A stretch of DNA of 64,000 nucleotides from Solibaculum_A intestinale (GTDB lineage Bacteria > Bacillota > Clostridia > Oscillospirales > Acutalibacteraceae). Location: assembly GCF_040096205.1 (NCBI RefSeq), contig NZ_JBBMFD010000011.1, positions 11,141-75,140 of the forward strand, in the 5' to 3' direction. Every line of letters starts with the position of its first letter. Position 1 is the stretch's first letter. A program made the translations under genes and the position numbers. This document shows positions 59,821 through 64,000 of the stretch, one piece after another. The notes beneath the pieces were generated by a model. It saw nothing but the letters and a program-made list of their open reading frames with translations, had not been told where the DNA came from and ran no database searches.

Positions 59821-60291
59821 ATGGGATTTAATTATGGATATGAGAAAAAGAAGTTTGATAGTAGATGGAAGCGTTTAGAAGTTGAGTATTGTGATGCAGG
59901 GATGAGCGAAGAACAGATTGCTGCCATGAAAGAATATGACTGGGCATGGTTTTGCAGTCAAAGGGTTTTTCAAAACCATACGCAACCAATACCTTGTGAA
60001 CAATATGATGAAGTATGTGGTCAATCACAGCTGTTCCGAAAGTTTGCATCGTTATCTTATCAATGGGATGTTGATAAGATTGATCAAACGCGATATGGAT
60101 GGTTGGCTTCGGTGGAAAACGAACAACTACTGTTGAGATTGAAGAAGCTGTCGAAGAAAGATTTGGAGCTATTGACATTACTTTTTGTGGATGGTTATCG
60201 TCAAATTGATGTAGCACGTCTTTGGCATTGTTCCAGAAGTGCTGTTGCACAAAGATTTAAAAAAATAAAAAAATTTTTGAATAACACTTAA
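59821..60291 (+). CDS. Sigma-70 region-4-like regulator of the ICE integration module
   Basis: 156 residues. The C-terminal part is a sigma-like helix-turn-helix (KLSKKDLELLTLLFVDGYRQIDVARLWHCSRSAVAQRFKKIKKFL). The N-terminal part has no known domain. Similar small sigma-like proteins precede xis and int in Tn916/Tn1549 relatives and control excision or transfer transcription. CAGGAGGTTAATA precedes the start. Confidence 0.8.
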   Translation: MGFNYGYEKKKFDSRWKRLEVEYCDAGMSEEQIAAMKEYDWAWFCSQRVFQNHTQPIPCEQYDEVCGQSQLFRKFASLSYQWDVDKIDQTRYGWLASVENEQLLLRLKKLSKKDLELLTLLFVDGYRQIDVARLWHCSRSAVAQRFKKIKKFLNNT

Positions 60292-60299
60292 CAAATGAA

Positions 60300-60767
60300 G
60301 CGTATCAGTGCCTACCCATTGAGGGAAGAACATTCTCCCAATGTGGAGCTTGACAATTTCATAGACGGCATTTCCGGTACATAACCTATGTACGAGCGAA
60401 TCAGGCACGCCGCGAAGATGGACAGCCCCAGGAGGTGATGAATAGGACTGTTCCGAGCGATCCACGTCAGCCTGATACCCGAAAGTGGCATTTCAGGGCG
60501 CGATGACTGCATAGGGGTTAAAGATACTTCCTCACGGCCTCCTAAAGACTTGGGGGGAACTCTGCGGCGCACGAGTAAAACGACGCTGTGGAGTTATGAC
60601 AGCCGCGCCAGCGGAGACCGGAATGTCCCCATCGCCAGGGGTGCGTGGCAAATGTGGCGAGTAAATTTTTCAAAGTCAGATACCATGCGCTGGCAGCTTC
60701 GGTTGCCAGCGCATTCATGTGATTTTGAAAGCAACAACCACATCTTTGACAGAAAGGGGGACCACCT
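60300..60767 (+). ncRNA. Strongly structured non-coding region before xis (candidate regulatory RNA)
   Basis: About 470 bases without a gene. Visible stems: 60559-60569 with 60584-60594 (11 pairs, three of them G-T); CCGC-GCCA-GCGG near 60605; CCCC/GGGG near 60627-60642; and a perfect 11-pair stem 60685-60695 with 60704-60714 around CTTCGG. There is no T run after the last stem. The number of stems between the sigma-like gene and xis suggests a leader or control RNA for excision. No known RNA family was recognised. Confidence 0.5.
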
Positions 60768-60998
60768 ATGGAAAAATTGATTTCGCGGAAAGAGGCTGCC
60801 AAATTACTGGGGATTAGCATTGCCACTTTGGATGCAGCTCGAAACAGTGGGCTAATTTCCTATGTTCAGTATGTGCAAAATGGTTGCGTGTACTTTACAG
60901 ATGCTGGCCTTCAGGAGTATATCGCAAAATGCACCCATCGTGCAAAGCCAGTGGAAAAAAGCGCTACATACCGCAAGCTGCGAAGTGTCCGAGCTTGA
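60768..60998 (+). CDS. xis: Excisionase (Xis), small MerR-like DNA-binding protein
   Basis: 76 residues: MEKLISRKEAAKLLGISIATLDAARNSGLISYVQ, then NGCVYFTDAGLQEYIAKCTHRAKP, a winged helix of the excisionase family. It lies 84 bases before the integrase with an AAAGGGGG site upstream. Xis bends DNA at the element ends and drives excision by the integrase. Confidence 0.85.
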   Translation: MEKLISRKEAAKLLGISIATLDAARNSGLISYVQYVQNGCVYFTDAGLQEYIAKCTHRAKPVEKSATYRKLRSVRA

Positions 60999-61082
60999 GC
61001 TGTTCCGTATCCTTGCTGGAACCTAATATGTCTGATAAAACAAAGGTACAGCGCTGGACATTATTCTTAGGAGGTGACGGAA

Positions 61083-62294
61083 TTGGCAAAAAGAAAAAGG
61101 GCAATTCCTCAATATGGTACGGTCGTGCTTAACGGCATTGAATATTATAGAACCAGAGTCGAAGATTCGGATGGAAACAGAGTGGCGCTTTATGCAAAGA
61201 CGCCCGAAAAGCTTTATGACAAGGAACTGGAGGCGTTAGAGCAGATTGACAGTACTACGTTTCGTCGAAGATCGCCTACGGTTGCTGAGTACTGTGAGAA
61301 GTGGCTGCTGATGCAGTCCGTCCATGTTCGGGCCACCACCTTGACAGATTATACCTCTAAGGTGCGGCGGCACATTATTGGAGGGCTGGGAGACAAGAGA
61401 ATGGCTGATGTATCCCTGGATGACATCCAACTTGCCCTCGTACCTGTTTCCAAGAAGTCGGCTTCGGTTTATAAGTCTGTGGTGATTCTCTGCAAGTCCA
61501 TTTTCCGGGCGGCCAAGGAGAGCCATGTGATTGACGAGGACCCGACCATATACCTGGATGCAAAGGGAGGAGTTCCCCAGGAAGAAAGACAGGCATTGAC
61601 GGATGAACAGGTTGAGCGGCTTTTGGACACGATCCGGGATTTGCCGCCCTATGTATTTGTGATGATCGGTTTATATGCCGGTCTGCGCCGGGAAGAAATC
61701 CTGGCGCTGCAATGGGATTCTGTGTATCTGGATGCAGAGGCTCCGTACTTAACGGTACGGCGGGCATGGCACACAGAACATAACAGGCCGGTCATTCTTA
61801 CCGAGCTAAAGACCAAAGCGGCACAAAGAAACATTCCTCTCCCGGTCTGTCTGGTTGAATGTCTGAAAGATGCAAAGAAAAAATCCACTTCGGATTATGT
61901 GATTGCCAATCGGGACGGTGATCCGCTATCCTATACACAGTTTAAGCGGCTGTGGCAGTATATTGTGACGCGGACTGCAAAGCCGAGAATGGCCAGAAAA
62001 CTTGTGGACGGAAAGTATGTAAAATATATGCTTTACCCGAAACTTGGAGAAAAAGCCAGGAATAACGGCCATGTGGTATATAGCCTGGATTTTGAAGTGA
62101 CACCGCATCAGCTGCGGCACACCTACATCACCAATCTGATTCATTCTTCGGTGGACCCCAAAACGGTACAATATTTGGCGGGCCATGAAAGCAGCAAAAT
62201 CACGATGGACATTTACGCAAAGGTCAAATACAACAGGCCGGATGATCTTGTCAAAGCAATGGGCTGTGCCTTTGACTTATGGGACGCTGTGTAA
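61083..62294 (+). CDS. int: Tyrosine recombinase (integrase) 1
   Basis: 403 residues from a TTG start eight bases after AGGAGG; the upstream GTG lies inside the ribosome binding site. An arm-binding N-terminus (RAIPQYGTVVLNGIEYYRTRV), a core-binding domain (about 70-170), and a catalytic domain with R in GLRREEILALQW, K in LKTKAAQRNIPL, HQLRHTYI (H-x-x-R), H in LAGHESS and the tyrosine in MDIYAKVKY. It integrates and excises the ICE as in Tn916/Tn1549. A strong terminator follows. Confidence 0.93.
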   Translation: MAKRKRAIPQYGTVVLNGIEYYRTRVEDSDGNRVALYAKTPEKLYDKELEALEQIDSTTFRRRSPTVAEYCEKWLLMQSVHVRATTLTDYTSKVRRHIIGGLGDKRMADVSLDDIQLALVPVSKKSASVYKSVVILCKSIFRAAKESHVIDEDPTIYLDAKGGVPQEERQALTDEQVERLLDTIRDLPPYVFVMIGLYAGLRREEILALQWDSVYLDAEAPYLTVRRAWHTEHNRPVILTELKTKAAQRNIPLPVCLVECLKDAKKKSTSDYVIANRDGDPLSYTQFKRLWQYIVTRTAKPRMARKLVDGKYVKYMLYPKLGEKARNNGHVVYSLDFEVTPHQLRHTYITNLIHSSVDPKTVQYLAGHESSKITMDIYAKVKYNRPDDLVKAMGCAFDLWDAV

Positions 62295-62319
62295 GTTCCG
62301 AACAATTCAGAAAATGAAG

Positions 62320-62355
62320 TAAGAGCGAGACAAGGATGTCTCGCTCTTAGTTTTT
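62320..62355 (+). terminator. Terminator after integrase 1
   Basis: TAAGAGCGAGAC (62320-62331) pairs perfectly with GTCTCGCTCTTA (62338-62349), followed by GTTTTT. Confidence 0.9.
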
Positions 62356-62439
62356 CCTTGGCCGTATCTTTGATTCAATTTGAAATCTCTGATAAAAAGG
62401 AGGTGTAGATACATCACCACGCGAGAAAGGAAATTAATT

Positions 62440-63650
62440 ATGGCAAAGAAGAAAAAAACATACCTCAATATGGAACCGTCACACGAAAGGGTGTCCTGTA
62501 TTACAGAACCCGGATTCTGGACGCAGACGGCAAGCAGGTGAGCTTGTATGGGACTACCTGCGAGGAACTGTACGATAAAGAGCAGGAGGCGAGACGCCAG
62601 GTAGCGGAGATCATCTTCCACCGGGAGCATCCTACTGTGGCCGAGTATTGTGAGAAGTGGCTGTTGATGCAATCCGCAAAAGTGTCGCCGGCTACACTGA
62701 AGGGCTACGCCTCCAATATGAAGAACTACATTATCAAGCCTTTGGGAGATATGTATATGGAGGAAGTAACAGCGGATGATATTCGTCTGGCGCTGATCCC
62801 ATTGTCCAATAAGTCCGAGAGCCTGCACAATACGGTGAATATGCTCCTCAAGTGCATTTTTTACTCGGCAGAGCGGAGCCAGTTGCTGGAATACAATCCG
62901 TGTGAGGGGATTTCGGCAAAAGGAGGGAAACCGACCCAAAAGAAAGATTCGCTGACAGACCAGCAGGTGGAAGTGCTGCTGGAAACCGTCAAAGGACTTC
63001 CGCCGTATCTGTTTACCATGATCGGCTTATATGCCGGTCTGCGCCGAGAAGAAGCTCTCGCCTTGCAATGGGATTGTGTGTTCCTCGATGCACCCACTCC
63101 ATATATCTCTGTGCGGCGCGCATGGCGATCAGAGCATAACAGACCGGTTATCTCTACAACGCTTAAGACGAAAGCAGCAAGAAGGGATATTCCCATTCCC
63201 AAATGCCTTGTGAATTGTCTGCGGGAAGCCAAGGCTGCCTCCAAATCGGAATATGTGATTGCCGATAGTGAGGGACAGCCCTTGTCATATTCGCAGTTCA
63301 AACGTGTCTGGCAGTACATCGTTGTTCGGTCTACCAAGGAGCGTACCTATTATAAGTATGTGAACGGACAGAGCATCAAGTACACTGTTCAGCCGAGTCT
63401 GGGAGGACATCAGAAAAACAATCCCAACATTGTGTATAGCCTGGACTTCGATGTGACACCGCACCTGCTGCGGCATACCTACATCACCAATCTTCTGTAT
63501 GCAGGTGTTGACCCCAAGACGGTCCAGTACCTTGCCGGACATGAGAACAGCAAGACAACTATGGACATCTATGCAAGAGTAAAGTATAATAAACCAGAAC
63601 AGCTATTCGATGTAGTAAATTCTGCATTTCATCAAGCTGTCCCCTCGTAA
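62440..63650 (+). pseudogene. int: Tyrosine recombinase (integrase) 2, frameshifted near the start
   Basis: A second integrase related to the first along its length. The natural start is ATG 62440 after GAAAGGAAATTAATT (MAKKKK), but the rest (IPQYGTVTRKGVLYYRTRI and onward) is in the -1 frame from 62460. The shift falls in a run of seven A (62452-62458), so one A is missing, or slippage there yields some full protein. The catalytic domain is intact (GLRREEALALQW, LKTKAARRDIPI, HLLRHTYI, LAGHENSKTTMDIY). The first ATG in the open frame is 62538, without a ribosome binding site. Confidence 0.85.
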
Positions 63651-63874
63651 AAGTGGCCTGTTTTTTGGTTAAGGAATAGGACAACCGAGGGGCCGAGGCT
63701 CAAAAAAGCCCGGAATATCAAGGAAAATCATCGCTCAGACGATTGAAATACGGCCTCAAAGGTGCCCGTCGTGCGCCGCAGTTCTCCAAGAGATAATTGC
63801 CGCACAAGGTTTTTGGGGACAGGGGCCAAGGGGTTTCCCCTCATCCTGTTCCAAAACAAAGCGATTGTTCATCC
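63651..63874. other. Non-coding stretch after integrase 2, possible ICE right end
   Basis: About 220 bases without a gene. The ICE right attachment site should lie shortly after the last integrase, but the left end is not in the window, so no repeat can be matched. Confidence 0.35.
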
Positions 63875-63907
63875 GAATGCCTCTGTGTTACAGAGGCATT
63901 CTTTTTT
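63875..63907 (+). terminator. Perfect terminator near the right edge
   Basis: GAATGCCTCTG (63875-63885) pairs with CAGAGGCATTC (63891-63901), followed by TTTTTT. A further stem CCTGACGG/CCGTCAGG lies at 63977-63997. Confidence 0.85.
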
Positions 63908-64000
63908 GCAAAGGAGCGTATTTTTCCGGTAAAACGCAGACCGATGTTTTTCAAAGGCGTTTCTGCAAAAAGAGGACCTGACGGCATCGCCGTCAGGAGA

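Overview
This window looks like the right-hand part of a large integrative and conjugative element (ICE) of the Tn1549/CTn type from a gut Clostridia bacterium (Oscillospiraceae/Lachnospiraceae-like). The reasons are the gene set (PcfB/DUF3801, VirD4-type coupling protein, DUF4315, DUF4366, topoisomerase III, CHC2/ArdC protein, TTRAP, SNF2-methylase giant protein, MobC, MOBP relaxase, small Xis, tyrosine integrase), strong GGAGG ribosome binding sites, and a GC-rich backbone broken by AT-rich cargo. No rRNA, tRNA or CRISPR array was seen. The left end of the ICE lies outside the window.

The backbone is interrupted by nested insertions like Russian dolls. The coupling-protein gene (301-1325 and 30139-30951) is split after codon 341 by element A (1326-30140). 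Element A is a mobilizable element of Tn4451 style: large serine recombinase, TnpV, a MOBQ oriT, a Cfr-type rRNA methyltransferase, DUF3847, MobL relaxase, TOPRIM/AAA primase and TnpW. Its recombinase gene is in turn split after codon 35 by element B (about 1519-21365). B carries its own TnpV, TnpW, an intact serine recombinase, CHC2 protein and P4-type primase-helicase, ParM/ParR with GTAC repeats, a MOBQ oriT and MobL relaxase, a sigma/anti-sigma pair, and a regulator/two-component/ABC-transporter cassette. For both A and B, joining the two ends would bring a -35 and a -10 box together at 17-bp spacing, as known for the Tn4451 circle.

Downstream of the coupling protein an IS110-family element (about 31095-32530) sits where the pilus/VirB6/VirB4 genes of this ICE family normally lie. 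Those genes are absent, so the ICE probably cannot build its own mating pore. The DNA-processing genes follow (32593-50026). Inside the 9.2-kb helicase/methylase gene, a complete tnpV gene with its own ribosome binding site lies in the +1 frame over a low-complexity linker (40479-40835). I consider this the most unusual feature of the window.

Between mobC and the MOBP relaxase is a cargo island (50100-53572) with an XRE/SLOG pair and an AbiEi/AbiEii toxin-antitoxin operon with a third, zinc-ribbon gene. After the relaxase comes an AT-rich bacitracin-resistance-like region (55286-59717; regulators, BcrA/BcrB ABC transporter, UppP). Then come a sigma-like regulator, a strongly structured non-coding region, Xis, and two tandem tyrosine integrases, the second broken by a one-base frameshift. 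In all there are three relaxases, two full serine-recombinase systems (one inactivated) and two tyrosine integrases. The region therefore reads as an accretion of mobile elements carrying ribosome-protection, bacitracin-type and abortive-infection cargo.
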